Source of the DNA: Staphylococcus hsinchuensis
Lineage (GTDB): Bacteria > Bacillota > Bacilli > Staphylococcales > Staphylococcaceae
Length of the DNA: 64,000 nucleotides
Assembly (NCBI RefSeq): GCF_038789205.1
Contig: NZ_CP128355.1
Coordinates: forward strand, 1,240,001 to 1,304,000
Direction: 5' to 3'
Shown here: positions 12,561 through 23,606 of the stretch, one piece after another
How positions within the stretch are numbered: position 1 is the stretch's first letter
How the letters are laid out: each line of letters opens with the position of its first letter
Position numbers and translations under genes: made by a program
The notes under the pieces: generated by a model
What the model saw: only the letters and a program-made list of their open reading frames with translations
Told to the model about the DNA's origin: nothing
Database searches by the model: none

Positions 12561-12760
12561 TATGTTAATTTTTATACGATTATTTGGAAAAGGTAACATT
12601 TTACTTGTATACTGTTTATTATGTGAAATAAAAATAATCATTAAAAAAGTTAGCGAGTCGTTACATAAAAGATTGCAGTAATATTACAAAAATATTACAA
12701 TAAATAAATGGTATGAATTAAATTTAAACGATTAATATAAAAAATGAAAGTTTGGGGAAC

Positions 12761-14578
12761 ATGAATCAAAATTCAAATTATGGTGAGAACAAGGCACATC
12801 CTTCAAGATATATGCCAGGATTAGATGGATTAAGAGCCATCGCCGTTATTGGAATAATTATCTACCATTTGAATAAACAATGGCTCACAGGCGGTTTTCT
12901 TGGTGTAGATACATTTTTTGTTATTTCAGGATATCTTATAACGAGTTTACTCTTGAAGGAATACGAACAAACGGGAATTATTAATTTAAAGAACTTTTGG
13001 ATTAGACGTATAAAGAGGTTATTACCAGCAGTGCTCGTATTAGTTAGTGTTGTAACGTTAGCAACACTCATATTGAAACCTGCGCATATTGTAGATATTA
13101 AACACGATGCTTGGGCGGCTATATTTTATGTTTCAAACTGGTGGTATATTGCATCAGATGTAAATTATTTCGAGCAATTTGCATTTATGCCATTAAAACA
13201 TTTATGGTCATTAGCAATTGAAGAACAGTTTTATATATTCTTTCCTATTATATTGATAACGTTATTACTTACTTTAAAGAAATATAGAAATGTTGCATTA
13301 ATATTTTGGATAGTTTCTTTGATTTCATTACTATTAATGGTCATTATTTCGCAACCCAATGTTGGACACTCACGTGTATATTTTGGTACTGATACACGTT
13401 TGCAAACTATCTTGTTAGGTGTACTATTTGCGTTTATTTGGCCTCCATTTAAATTAAAGAAAAATCCTGCACCAATATTAAAGCATATAATTGACGGAAT
13501 CGGAGTATTTGGATTACTAAGTACATGTCTATTATTTTTCTTTGTTAATGATAATAGCAACTGGATTTATAATGGAGGATTTTATTTAATTTCTGTACTA
13601 GCTCTATTTATTATTTTAAGTGCAGTTCATCCTACAGGACGTTTTGCCAAAGCTTTAGGCAATCCAGTATTTGTTTATATAGGTAAGCGTTCATACAGTT
13701 TATATTTATGGCATTTTCCAGTGATTAGTTTTGTCCATTCTTATTTTGTTGATGGTCAAATACCGTTCTATGTTTATTTTATAGATATTATTTTAACGTT
13801 ACTCTTAGCAGAACTGTCATATAGATACGTTGAACAACCGTTTAGAAAGCAAGGTTTCAAAGCATTTACGTTCAATCGTTTCAAAACGAAAGCGTTAATC
13901 CGTACAGTTGTATTATTAATATTTGCAGTACCGACGTTAATCATTTTTGCAGGTGCATTTGATTCTTTAGGTAAAGATACAACGAAACATAAAAAGACGA
14001 CATTTAATACTGAAAAGGCAGATAATAAGATTGTACAACCATTACCTATTGATGTATCGAAATTGACTGGACAAAAAGATAGCAACAGCGATACTAAGGT
14101 ATATACAAAAATTAAGCCATTATTAATAGGTGACTCAGTAATGGTCGATATAGGAGAAAACTTCAAAACACGTGTACCGAAAGCCAAAATTGATGGTAAA
14201 GTTGGTCGAAATTTATATGATGTATTACCAGACGCGAAAAGTAAGTACGGTGAATATAACAAGAAAGATGATAAAGTTATATTAGAATTAGGTACAAATG
14301 GTGATTTCAATGAAGATCAATTAAACAAATTAATTGGTGAATTTGGTAAAGCCGATATTTATCTCGTTAATACACGTGTTCCTCGTAACTACGAAAGCCA
14401 TGTGAATAAGCTTATGGCTCAAGCAGCGAAGAAACATAAAAACGTCACATTAGTCGATTGGCATAAACGTTCAGAGGGGCACACAGAATACTTTGCATCT
14501 GATGGTATTCATTTACAACAATCAGGTGTAGAGGCATTATCAGATGAAATATTAAAACAATTAAAAGATAAAAAATAA
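12761..14578 (+). CDS. OatA-like membrane acyltransferase with SGNH domain
   Basis: 605 residues. The N-terminal acyltransferase-3 domain has about ten membrane helices (20-390) with LDGLRAIAVIGIIIYH and its candidate catalytic H36. A linker leads to an extracellular SGNH esterase-like domain with GDSV (S459) and the DGIH pair (D581, H584). This is the architecture of peptidoglycan O-acetyltransferase OatA; this locus, just upstream of clpB, holds the second OatA-like protein of staphylococci, whose acceptor is not settled. The ATG follows GGGGAA closely; a TTG three codons upstream is an alternative start. A terminator follows. Confidence 0.9.
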   Translation: MNQNSNYGENKAHPSRYMPGLDGLRAIAVIGIIIYHLNKQWLTGGFLGVDTFFVISGYLITSLLLKEYEQTGIINLKNFWIRRIKRLLPAVLVLVSVVTLATLILKPAHIVDIKHDAWAAIFYVSNWWYIASDVNYFEQFAFMPLKHLWSLAIEEQFYIFFPIILITLLLTLKKYRNVALIFWIVSLISLLLMVIISQPNVGHSRVYFGTDTRLQTILLGVLFAFIWPPFKLKKNPAPILKHIIDGIGVFGLLSTCLLFFFVNDNSNWIYNGGFYLISVLALFIILSAVHPTGRFAKALGNPVFVYIGKRSYSLYLWHFPVISFVHSYFVDGQIPFYVYFIDIILTLLLAELSYRYVEQPFRKQGFKAFTFNRFKTKALIRTVVLLIFAVPTLIIFAGAFDSLGKDTTKHKKTTFNTEKADNKIVQPLPIDVSKLTGQKDSNSDTKVYTKIKPLLIGDSVMVDIGENFKTRVPKAKIDGKVGRNLYDVLPDAKSKYGEYNKKDDKVILELGTNGDFNEDQLNKLIGEFGKADIYLVNTRVPRNYESHVNKLMAQAAKKHKNVTLVDWHKRSEGHTEYFASDGIHLQQSGVEALSDEILKQLKDKK

Positions 14579-14585
14579 TATTAGA

Positions 14586-14632
14586 AAATAGACAAACCCT
14601 TAATAATTTGAGAAGGGTTTGTCTATTTTTTA
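14586..14632 (+). terminator. terminator after the OatA-like gene
   Basis: 16-bp stem AAATAGACAAACCCTT (14586-14601) against 14613-14628, followed by a T run. Confidence 0.85.
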
Positions 14633-14712
14633 TTGAGTTTAAATGCTATAAAATGAGTGAAATGATAATAACAAATAATATTAAAAAATTTGTGTTTTAT
14701 GAACTTAAATTG

Positions 14713-14772
14713 TTGAATAATAGATGAGTAAGTATTATAATTAAATTAAGGTCAAAGAAAGTCAAAGTCAAA
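14713..14772 (+). promoter_or_regulatory. clpB promoter with CtsR operator
   Basis: A sigma-A promoter, TTGAAT (14713-14718), 17 bases, TATAAT (14736-14741), is followed at the expected start point by GGTCAAA-GAA-AGTCAAA (14750-14766), an exact fit to the CtsR heptad repeat. A third GTCAAA follows at 14767-14772. CtsR is the class III heat-shock repressor, so clpB should be induced by heat and protein damage. I saw no CIRCE (HrcA) element. Confidence 0.88.
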
Positions 14773-14812
14773 AATAAATCTTTGATCTATCACACATAGT
14801 GAGGTGAATGAT

Positions 14813-17413
14813 TTGGATATTAATCAAATGACTTATGCAATGCAAGGCACTTTACAACAAGCTGTTGAAATTGCACAAGAAAATCAAAACCAAAATGTAG
14901 AAATAGAAGCCATTTTAAAAGCGGCATTACAACAAGATGAAAGTTTATTTAAAAGTGTATTTGAGAGAGCAAATATTGATACAGAACAATTGATAGAAGC
15001 TTATAATCAGAAATTGAAAAATTATCCAACTGTCCAAGGTGACAATGTACAGTATGGCCAATATATTAGTCCTAAAGCGAACCAATTGCTTAACAAAGCT
15101 GAAGCTAATATGAAAGCATATGAAGATGAATTTATTTCGATGGAACATTTAACTTTGGCTGCCATGGAAGAAGATGACACAACTAAAAGATTCGTAAATA
15201 ATAAAGATGAAGTAATTAAAGAAATTATTAAAAAAATAAGAGGAGGGAATCACGTGACTTCACAAAATCCAGAAGCAAACTATGAAGCATTAGAAAAATA
15301 CGGACGTGACCTTGTAGAAGAAGTTCGTCAAGGTAATATGGATCCCGTTATTGGTCGTGATGAAGAAATCAGAAATGCGATTCGTATATTAAGTAGAAAA
15401 ACAAAAAACAACCCTGTACTTATCGGTGAGCCTGGTGTAGGTAAAACTGCAATTGTAGAAGGGCTTGCTCAAAGAATTGTACGTAAAGACGTGCCTGATT
15501 CATTACTTGATAAAACAATATTTGAGTTAGATTTAAGTGCACTTGTTGCAGGTGCAAAATATCGTGGCGAATTTGAAGAGCGTTTGAAAGCGGTATTGAA
15601 AGAGGTTAAAGAATCAGAAGGCAGAATCTTACTATTCATTGATGAGATTCATATGCTCGTAGGTGCAGGTAAAACAGAAGGTGCAATGGATGCTGGCAAC
15701 ATGCTAAAACCAATGCTTGCACGTGGTGAATTACATTGTATCGGCGCAACAACATTAAACGAATACCGTGAATATATTGAAAAAGATTCTGCCTTAGAAC
15801 GTCGTTTCCAAAAGGTTAACGTTTCAGAGCCAGATGTAGAAGATACGATTTCAATATTACGTGGCTTGAAAGAACGCTACGAAGTTTATCATGGGGTACG
15901 TATTCAAGACAGAGCGTTAGTTGCAGCAGCAGAATTATCTGACCGCTATATCACAGATCGATTCTTGCCAGATAAAGCTATCGACCTTGTTGACCAAGCA
16001 TGTGCGACAATACGAACAGAAATGGGTTCTAACCCAACTGAGTTAGACCAAGTCAATCGTCGTGTAATGCAACTTGAAATTGAAGAATCTGCATTAAAAA
16101 ATGAATCAGATAACGCAAGTAAACAACGACTACAAGAATTACAGGAAGAATTATCAAATGAAAAAGAAAAACAAAATGCGATTCAATCACGTGTTGAAGA
16201 AGAAAAAGGTAAAATTTCTAAACTTCAAGAAAAACGTACAGAGTTAGATGAAAGCCGTAAAGCGTTAGAAGAAGCTGAAACGAACTATAATTTAGAAAAA
16301 GCAGCAGAACTACAACATGGAAAAATACCACAAATTGAAAAAGAATTACGTGAAATGGAAGCAACTTTCCAAGACGAACAAAATGGAGACACAGATCGAA
16401 TCATTAGAGAAATTGTTACTGATGAAGAGATTGGTGACATCGTAAGTTCATGGACAGGTATTCCAGTTTCTAAATTAGTCGAAACTGAAAGAGAAAAACT
16501 ATTAAATCTATCTGATATCTTACACGAACGTGTAATTGGACAAGATAAAGCAGTAGATTTAGTATCGGATGCAGTTGTAAGAGCGCGTGCCGGAATCAAA
16601 GATCCTAATAGACCAATCGGTAGTTTCTTATTCTTAGGTCCTACTGGTGTAGGTAAAACAGAATTAGCAAAATCACTAGCTTCAACATTATTTGATTCAG
16701 AGAAACATATGATTCGTATCGACATGAGTGAATATATGGAGAAACATTCTGTGTCTAGATTAATTGGGGCACCTCCAGGCTATGTAGGTCATGATGAAGG
16801 CGGTCAATTAACAGAGGCTGTGCGTCGTAACCCTTATTCGGTGATTTTATTAGATGAAATAGAGAAAGCACATTCAGATGTATTCAATGTATTACTTCAA
16901 ATTCTTGAAGAAGGTCGTTTAACAGATTCCAAAGGTAGAGTCGTAGATTTCAAAAACACAATTATTATCATGACAAGCAATATTGGTTCACAAATCTTGC
17001 TTGAAAATGTTAAAGATGCAGGCGTTATTACTGAAAGTACTGAAAAATCTGTAATGACGAGTCTAAATCAATACTTCAAACCAGAAATTATTAACAGAAT
17101 GGATGATATTGTATTATTCAAACCATTAACTGTAAACGATATGTCACACATCGTCGATAAAATTATTAATGAATTAAATATTCGATTAATGGATCAACGT
17201 ATCTCTATCAACGTTTCAGACGAAGCTAAAAAATGGTTAGGTGAAGAAGCATACGAACCACAATTCGGTGCACGTCCACTAAAACGATTTGTACAAAGAC
17301 AAATAGAAACTCCATTAGCTAGAAAGATGATTAGAGAAAACTTAATCGAAGGTACAACAGTTAATGTCGGATTATCTGAAGATGGATTAACATTCGAAGT
17401 TAACCAACCTTAA
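14813..17413 (+). CDS. clpB: ATP-dependent disaggregase ClpB
   Basis: 866 residues. Hexameric AAA+ chaperone that rescues aggregated proteins with DnaK. It has the N-terminal Clp repeat domain (1-150), a first AAA+ module with Walker A GEPGVGKT (205-212), the long coiled-coil middle domain (about 400-530) and a second AAA+ module with GPTGVGKT (609-616). I chose the TTG at 14813, placed 5 bases after GAGGTGA; it gives the N terminus DINQMTYA expected for staphylococcal ClpB. The GTG at 14804 falls inside the ribosome site. It is controlled by the CtsR operator at 14750. Confidence 0.97.
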   Translation: MDINQMTYAMQGTLQQAVEIAQENQNQNVEIEAILKAALQQDESLFKSVFERANIDTEQLIEAYNQKLKNYPTVQGDNVQYGQYISPKANQLLNKAEANMKAYEDEFISMEHLTLAAMEEDDTTKRFVNNKDEVIKEIIKKIRGGNHVTSQNPEANYEALEKYGRDLVEEVRQGNMDPVIGRDEEIRNAIRILSRKTKNNPVLIGEPGVGKTAIVEGLAQRIVRKDVPDSLLDKTIFELDLSALVAGAKYRGEFEERLKAVLKEVKESEGRILLFIDEIHMLVGAGKTEGAMDAGNMLKPMLARGELHCIGATTLNEYREYIEKDSALERRFQKVNVSEPDVEDTISILRGLKERYEVYHGVRIQDRALVAAAELSDRYITDRFLPDKAIDLVDQACATIRTEMGSNPTELDQVNRRVMQLEIEESALKNESDNASKQRLQELQEELSNEKEKQNAIQSRVEEEKGKISKLQEKRTELDESRKALEEAETNYNLEKAAELQHGKIPQIEKELREMEATFQDEQNGDTDRIIREIVTDEEIGDIVSSWTGIPVSKLVETEREKLLNLSDILHERVIGQDKAVDLVSDAVVRARAGIKDPNRPIGSFLFLGPTGVGKTELAKSLASTLFDSEKHMIRIDMSEYMEKHSVSRLIGAPPGYVGHDEGGQLTEAVRRNPYSVILLDEIEKAHSDVFNVLLQILEEGRLTDSKGRVVDFKNTIIIMTSNIGSQILLENVKDAGVITESTEKSVMTSLNQYFKPEIINRMDDIVLFKPLTVNDMSHIVDKIINELNIRLMDQRISINVSDEAKKWLGEEAYEPQFGARPLKRFVQRQIETPLARKMIRENLIEGTTVNVGLSEDGLTFEVNQP

Positions 17414-17423
17414 AATGCATAAC

Positions 17424-17463
17424 AAAAAACCATGGTACTGATGAAGTACCATGGTTTTTTTAT
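17424..17463. terminator. bidirectional terminator between clpB and the DUF2929 gene
   Basis: 15-bp stem AAAAAACCATGGTAC (17424-17438) against 17446-17460, with a T run on both strands, between convergent genes. Confidence 0.85.
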
Positions 17464-17474
17464 TTATATTGAAT

Positions 17475-17669
17475 CTATTGCTGTTTATCTGGATGTTTGG
17501 TAGTAGGTTTAATGGCTAAATCAAATAAGATTACAAAAATTGTAAATATTACTGCCACAATGAGTGGTGTAATTAGATTTAAAGTCCCGCCACCTTGTAA
17601 ACTATTTAATACGAAATTGACCATTTGTATTAAAACAATAGACCAAAATAGAACTGCGAGGTATCTCAT
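17475..17669 (-). CDS. DUF2929 (YjzD-like) small membrane protein
   Basis: 64 residues with two membrane helices (about 4-22 and 32-52) and a polar basic tail ending KHPDKQQ. The start MRYLAVLFWS is the form seen in the DUF2929/YjzD family. I chose it over an upstream ATG because TTGGAGG lies 9 bases before it. In Bacillus yjzD also sits next to the fabH-fabF locus, which supports the assignment. Function unknown. Confidence 0.8.
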   Translation of the reverse strand: MRYLAVLFWSIVLIQMVNFVLNSLQGGGTLNLITPLIVAVIFTIFVILFDLAIKPTTKHPDKQQ

Positions 17670-17873
17670 TATGTAATGCCTCCAATAAGTTTTATATAAC
17701 TTCATTATAAATAACTCAGTACTATTTGTATAGTAGCAATCAAGTAGTTCAATCATTTATCTATGATTCTACATTTCATTTTCACACTATTAAGATGAAG
17801 AAAAATGTGCCATTATGTAACTGTAGATTCTTTTTATAAAGAGACAACTACATAAGGATCGACATTCTTGTAA

Positions 17874-17912
17874 TTGAAAGAAAAATTATGTTAAATTAAT
17901 ACCTGGTATTAA
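17874..17912 (+). promoter_or_regulatory. fabH promoter with FapR operator
   Basis: TTAATACCTGGTATTAA (17896-17912) is a 17-base palindrome close to the FapR consensus (TTAGTACCTGGTACTAA type). It overlaps the -10 position of a promoter with TTGAAA at 17874. FapR represses fatty acid genes until malonyl-CoA releases it, so fabHF should follow malonyl-CoA supply. Confidence 0.82.
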
Positions 17913-17939
17913 AAATATAGTTTAAGAAGGTGTACAACC

Positions 17940-18881
17940 ATGAATGTGGGTATTAAAGGTTTCGGTGCTTATGCACCTGAAAATATTGTAGATAATGCCT
18001 ATTTTGAATCATTTTTAGAAACTTCAGATGAATGGATTTCTAAAATGACTGGTATTAAAGAACGTCGTTGGGCGAATGAAGATGAAGACACAACTGATTT
18101 AGCATATAAGGCAAGTGTTAGAGCAATTGAAGATGCAGGCATAGAAGCATCAGAGATTGATATGATACTTGTAGCTACTTCAACAGGGGAGCATCCTTTC
18201 CCAACTGTAGCGAACTCGTTACAAGAACGCTTAGGTATAGGTAAAGTTGCCTCTATGGATCAACTGGCTGCTTGTAGTGGCTTTATGTATTCATTAATCA
18301 ATGCGAAGCAATTTATCCAATCTGGAGACTATCAAAATATACTTGTAGTCGGAGTTGATAAGCTCTCTAAAATTACAGATATGACTGATCGCTCGACTGC
18401 AATTCTATTCGGAGACGGTGCAGGCGCAGTCGTTGTTGGACAAGTATCAGAAGGTCGAGGAATTCTAAGTTATGAATTAGGTTCAGATGGTTCAGGTGGA
18501 AAATACTTATACTTAAATCCAGATAACGGTAAAATATTTATGAATGGAAGAGAAGTATTCAAATTTGCTGTTAGAATTATGGGTGAAGCATCTACAAATG
18601 CAGTAGAAAAAGCAAACTTAACACCAGAAGATGTGGATATGTTTATTCCACACCAAGCAAACATTCGAATCATGGAATCATCTAGAGAACGCTTAGGCAT
18701 TCCTAAAGAAAAAATGAGTGTTTCAGTAGATAGATTCGGTAATACATCAGCAGCTTCAATTCCTTTAAGTATCGCTCAGGAATTAGAAAATGGTAAAATA
18801 AAAGATGAAGATGTTTTAGTACTTGTAGGTTTCGGTGGCGGTCTCACATGGGGCGCTGTAACATTAAAATGGGGTAAATAG
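17940..18881 (+). CDS. fabH: beta-ketoacyl-ACP synthase III, FabH
   Basis: 313 residues. Starts fatty acid synthesis by condensing a short (branched) acyl-CoA with malonyl-ACP. The catalytic triad is exactly placed: C112 in AACSGF, H238 in PHQAN and N268 in GNTS. The start is ATG after GAAGGTG. It is followed 13 bases later by fabF, and the two form an operon under the FapR-type palindrome at 17896. Confidence 0.97.
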   Translation: MNVGIKGFGAYAPENIVDNAYFESFLETSDEWISKMTGIKERRWANEDEDTTDLAYKASVRAIEDAGIEASEIDMILVATSTGEHPFPTVANSLQERLGIGKVASMDQLAACSGFMYSLINAKQFIQSGDYQNILVVGVDKLSKITDMTDRSTAILFGDGAGAVVVGQVSEGRGILSYELGSDGSGGKYLYLNPDNGKIFMNGREVFKFAVRIMGEASTNAVEKANLTPEDVDMFIPHQANIRIMESSRERLGIPKEKMSVSVDRFGNTSAASIPLSIAQELENGKIKDEDVLVLVGFGGGLTWGAVTLKWGK

Positions 18882-18894
18882 GAGGAGTATAAAT

Positions 18895-20139
18895 ATGAGC
18901 AAAGAACAACGAGTTGTGATTACAGGTGTTGGCGCATTATCCCCACTTGGTAATGATGCAAAAACTTCATGGGATAATGCATTAAAAGGTGTCAATGGAA
19001 TTGATACTTTAACACGTATCGATACATCAGATTATAATGTTAAATTAGCTGGTGAATTGAAAGATTTCGACGTAGAGGATTATATTGATAAAAAAGAAGC
19101 ACGTCGTATGGATCGATTCACACAATATGCAGTTATTGCTGCCCGTGAAGCTGTAAATGACGCTAAATTGACTATCGATGACAACAATGCGAATAATGTT
19201 GGCGTGTGGATTGGCTCAGGTATCGGTGGTATGGAAACATTTGAAACTGCTCATAATAAACTATTAAAGAGAGGTCCTAGACGCGTTAGCCCATTCTTCG
19301 TTCCGATGTTAATTGCCGATATGGCTACAGGTCAAGTTTCTATTGATTTAGGTGCTAAAGGACCAAATGGTGCCACTGTTACAGCATGTGCTACAGGTAC
19401 AAACTCAATTGGTGAAGCTTTCAAAATCATTCAACGCGGAGACGCAGATGCAATGGTTACAGGTGGAGCTGAAGCGCCAATTACACATATGGCCATTGCA
19501 GGATTCACTGCAAGTAAAGCACTTTCTACAAATGAAGATAGAGAGACGGCTTGCCGTCCATTTCAAGAAGGTCGTGATGGTTTTGTTATGGGTGAAGGCG
19601 CTGGTGTTGTAGTTCTTGAATCATTAGAATCAGCTCAAAAACGTGGCGCAGAAATTTATGCAGAAGTTGTCGGTTATGGCTCAACAGGTGACGCTTATCA
19701 TATTACAGCTCCTGCTCCTGAAGGTGAAGGTGGCTCACGTGCAATGCAAGCAGCTTTAGAAGACGCTGGTATCGAAGCGAAAGATGTACAATATCTCAAT
19801 GCGCATGGTACGAGCACGCCAGTTGGAGATTTAACTGAAGTACAAGCGATTAAAAACACATTTGGTGAAGCATCAAAATCATTAAAAGTAAGTTCAACAA
19901 AATCTATGACTGGACACTTACTCGGAGCTACAGGTGGAATAGAAGCCATCTTCTCAGCATTATCAATCCGTGATCAACGCGTAGCTCCAACGATTCATGC
20001 TAATTCACCAGACCCAGAGGTGGATATTGATATCGTTCCAAACGAAGCCCAAGATGTAGCAATCACACATGCTATGAGTAATAGTCTTGGCTTCGGTGGT
20101 CACAACGCTGTACTTGTATTCAAGAAATTTGAAGATTAA
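18895..20139 (+). CDS. fabF: beta-ketoacyl-ACP synthase II, FabF
   Basis: 414 residues, full length. Elongating condensing enzyme of type II fatty acid synthesis, target of cerulenin and platensimycin in related species. The Cys-His-His triad is C165 (TACATGTN), H304 (NAHGTSTP) and H341 (GHLLGATGG). It starts after TAGGAGGAG, 13 bases behind fabH. Confidence 0.97.
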   Translation: MSKEQRVVITGVGALSPLGNDAKTSWDNALKGVNGIDTLTRIDTSDYNVKLAGELKDFDVEDYIDKKEARRMDRFTQYAVIAAREAVNDAKLTIDDNNANNVGVWIGSGIGGMETFETAHNKLLKRGPRRVSPFFVPMLIADMATGQVSIDLGAKGPNGATVTACATGTNSIGEAFKIIQRGDADAMVTGGAEAPITHMAIAGFTASKALSTNEDRETACRPFQEGRDGFVMGEGAGVVVLESLESAQKRGAEIYAEVVGYGSTGDAYHITAPAPEGEGGSRAMQAALEDAGIEAKDVQYLNAHGTSTPVGDLTEVQAIKNTFGEASKSLKVSSTKSMTGHLLGATGGIEAIFSALSIRDQRVAPTIHANSPDPEVDIDIVPNEAQDVAITHAMSNSLGFGGHNAVLVFKKFED

Positions 20140-20161
20140 TAAATATATAAATAGATGCGTT

Positions 20162-20196
20162 AACTAGGATACTTTTTGAGTATCCTAGTTTTTTAT
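20162..20196 (+). terminator. terminator of the fabHF operon
   Basis: 11-bp stem AACTAGGATAC (20162-20172) against 20180-20190, followed by TTTTTTATTTTT. Confidence 0.88.
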
Positions 20197-20325
20197 TTTT
20201 ATAAATAATTATGTACTTTATTAAGTGGAAATTTTAAAAATAGGGTGTGTCATCTGTTTAAAAAAGCTATAATAGAGTTCAAATTCATCATTAACTACAA
20301 TATTTGCTTAAATGGGGGGACAAAA

Positions 20326-21579
20326 ATGAAAAAGTTTAATACACTTTCGTCAACCTTAAAAAGTAGACTCATCGCTGAGTTTATTTTAAATATTGCAAGT
20401 CAGTCAATTCTCCCATTTATGGCTTTATATTTAACAAGTAAAATAAATGCAATATTTGCTGGTACTTTTTTAATAGTGAATATAATTGTGACCTTCGGTA
20501 TTACCTTTTTAGGAGGATTTATTGGAGACCATTTCAACAGAAAGAAAATTGTAAACATCGTTCATGCATTATATGCCATATGTCTTATCATATTATCGAT
20601 AACTGTAAATATGAATGGTATTGGTTTAATTATATTTTGTAGCAGCGTATTTATTTTTGAATTGCTATTTGCATTGAGTAATCCGATATTTGAAGCTGCC
20701 ACTATGGATGCGATATATGAGGAAGTGAGAGAATATGTTTATCAACTCGAATATTGGATGTTTAATATTAGTACAGCACTTGGGATGTTATTAGGTGCGT
20801 TACTCTATCTAGGGCATAAGCACTTACTCTTTTTACTTTTTTTAGTAGCGATGCTCATCAGTTGGTATTTGTTTGATAAATATTATGATGTGGAACAGGT
20901 CTTCTCTGAAAACCATGAGTCACGTTCACCAATGAAACGTATACTCAATAATTATTTGACAGTGCTAAAAGATAAATATTATTTATTATTTAATTTAGGT
21001 TATATGCTTATACTTATGGCAGAACTAAGTTTAAATTCCTATGTTGTTGTGCGATTGAAAGAAGAATTTGATAGTTTTTATATTTTAGGTATTCATATCG
21101 ATGGTGTACGGATGTTTTCAATTATTATGATAATAAACACATTGGTAGTTGTAACAATGACTTTTGCCATTAACAAATTGATTCAACATCACTCAAAACG
21201 TCTCGCATTTTTAATTGGTGGCGTATTATATACTGTGGGATATGGCATATTAACAAGTGCGACATCTTTTTGGTTATTATGTCTCGTAACTATAATTGCT
21301 ACAATTGGAGAGCTCATTTATTCTCCTATACAAAATGCACAGCGATTTTTAATGATACCCAATGATCAACGAAGTACTTATGCGACGGTAGGCATGGTTT
21401 CATTTTATGGCTCTAAAGCTTTAGCCCGTTTTAGTCTCATATTAGGAACGATATTTGCACCTTGGATGATGTCACTTTACATTGTTGTTACAGTCATTAT
21501 TGGCTTTGCTCTACTTTTTTATGCGATATTCTATAATACGAAATTGAAGCGAGAAGGCAAATCTTATGTATATTATTAA
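20326..21579 (+). CDS. MFS transporter, multidrug-efflux-like
   Basis: 417 residues with about twelve membrane helices. The loop after helix 2 reads GGFIGDHFNRKK, a variant of the major facilitator signature G-x3-D-R-x-G-R-R/K. The fold and C-terminal SPIQNAQRF region resemble MDR-type MFS exporters; the substrate is unknown. I chose the ATG at 20326 because GGGGGG lies 6 bases upstream; an in-frame upstream start has no ribosome site. It is monocistronic and convergent with trpS. In S. aureus I recall the opp oligopeptide transporter genes in this interval, and they are absent here. Confidence 0.85.
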   Translation: MKKFNTLSSTLKSRLIAEFILNIASQSILPFMALYLTSKINAIFAGTFLIVNIIVTFGITFLGGFIGDHFNRKKIVNIVHALYAICLIILSITVNMNGIGLIIFCSSVFIFELLFALSNPIFEAATMDAIYEEVREYVYQLEYWMFNISTALGMLLGALLYLGHKHLLFLLFLVAMLISWYLFDKYYDVEQVFSENHESRSPMKRILNNYLTVLKDKYYLLFNLGYMLILMAELSLNSYVVVRLKEEFDSFYILGIHIDGVRMFSIIMIINTLVVVTMTFAINKLIQHHSKRLAFLIGGVLYTVGYGILTSATSFWLLCLVTIIATIGELIYSPIQNAQRFLMIPNDQRSTYATVGMVSFYGSKALARFSLILGTIFAPWMMSLYIVVTVIIGFALLFYAIFYNTKLKREGKSYVYY

Positions 21580-21593
21580 AAGTAAAATTATTA

Positions 21594-21634
21594 ATAAAAG
21601 GTCACCTCAATAAAGATTGAGGTGACCTTTTATT

Positions 21635-21636
<2 letters not shown>
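21594..21636. terminator. bidirectional terminator between the MFS gene and trpS
   Basis: 17-bp perfect stem ATAAAAGGTCACCTCAA (21594-21610) against 21617-21633, with T-rich flanks on both strands. Confidence 0.88.
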
Positions 21637-22642
<1,006 letters not shown>

Positions 22643-22788
22643 TTAATATTTAATTAGTCAATTCTCATCGGGTTTATTATAACAGTATTTCAAACATTTG
22701 TAAGTTGTGATAGACTATAAGTATGTATATAAAGCCATTCTGACTTGATTGGATGAGTAATAAATTATTTTTAGATTTTTGGAAAAAT

Positions 22789-22803
22789 ATGAGAGATTCT
22801 CAT
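22789..22803. promoter_or_regulatory. inverted repeat in the trpS-spxA intergenic region
   Basis: ATGAGA-GAT-TCTCAT, a 6-3-6 inverted repeat in the 306-base divergent region 22625-22930, about 130 bases before spxA. It looks like a regulator site, but I cannot name the protein; the PerR and YodB consensus do not fit well. The rest of the interval holds AT-rich promoter sequence only. Confidence 0.4.
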
Positions 22804-22930
22804 TTAATTTTAATGTTGGATGGGTATACTTAGATTGTAAGGTTAGAAATTGGAAATGCAATTGAAAATTTTTAATCATAAATTTAGAAATCAAATGAAT
22901 TCAATTCATAAAAATAGGAGAGTGAGATGT

Positions 22931-23326
22931 ATGGTAACATTATTTACTTCACCAAGTTGCACATCTTGCCGTAAAGCGAAAGCATGGTTACAAGAACATG
23001 ACATTCCGTATACGGAGCGTAACATTTTTTCTGAACACTTAACAATTGACGAAATCAAACAAATTTTAAAAATGACTGAAGACGGAACTGATGAAATCAT
23101 TTCAACACGTTCTAAGACATATCAAAAACTAAACGTAGATATCGATTCATTACCTCTTCAAGATTTATATTCAATTATTCAAGATAATCCAGGTTTATTA
23201 CGTCGTCCAATTATTTTAGACAATAAACGTTTACAAGTTGGATATAACGAAGACGAAATTAGACGTTTCTTACCAAGAAAAGTTCGTACGTTCCAATTGC
23301 AAGAAGCGCAACGTATGGTTGACTAA
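22931..23326 (+). CDS. spxA: global thiol-stress regulator Spx
   Basis: 131 residues, ArsC-like fold. Spx binds the alpha C-terminal domain of RNA polymerase and switches on thioredoxin and other thiol-stress genes. The redox switch C10-x2-C13 ([10 protein letters not shown]) is intact, and the conserved LLRRPIILD and RRFLPRK segments are present. I took the ATG at 22931 because [10 protein letters not shown] is the universal N terminus; an upstream in-frame ATG would add 27 untypical residues. ClpXP degrades Spx with the adaptor YjbH, encoded at 29459. Confidence 0.97.
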
Positions 23327-23344
23327 ATTTGAATAATCAAGATT

Positions 23345-23386
23345 GCCATAAAGGGATACATACCTGTCACTTTATGGCTTTTTTAT
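23345..23386 (+). terminator. terminator after spxA
   Basis: GCCATAAAG (23345-23353) pairs with CTTTATGGC (23370-23378), followed by TTTTTTT. Confidence 0.82.
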
Positions 23387-23548
23387 GTCTTTGTATATTG
23401 ATTATTTGCTTTACGGACAAACACGTTCTATGATATAGTTTGAAAATAAAATTCATACGCACATCTTTGGTTTATAAAATAGAATATGTTATCATATAAC
23501 ACTAAATAGATAATGGTAAAATTTAATCAAACAAATTAATTGTAATTT

Positions 23549-23590
23549 CAGTCAGAGTCTAATAAAATAGTGATTACTATTCATCGACTG
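23549..23590 (+). promoter_or_regulatory. hairpin in the mecA 5' leader
   Basis: Outer CAGTC (23549-23553) with GACTG (23586-23590) encloses AATAGT-GATT-ACTATT (23566-23581). It ends directly at the TAAGGAG ribosome site, so it could limit or protect translation initiation. This is a structural reading only. Confidence 0.4.
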
Positions 23591-23606
23591 TAAGGAGTGA
23601 GATGAT

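Noticed and set aside
13774..14310. 178-codon frame on the minus strand inside the OatA-like gene
   Set aside because: It lies wholly antisense to a well-supported gene, has no ribosome site and no recognisable protein features.
16285..16725. 146-codon frame on the minus strand inside clpB
   Set aside because: Shadow of the strongly conserved ClpB middle and second AAA+ region; serine- and isoleucine-rich composition is an antisense artefact.
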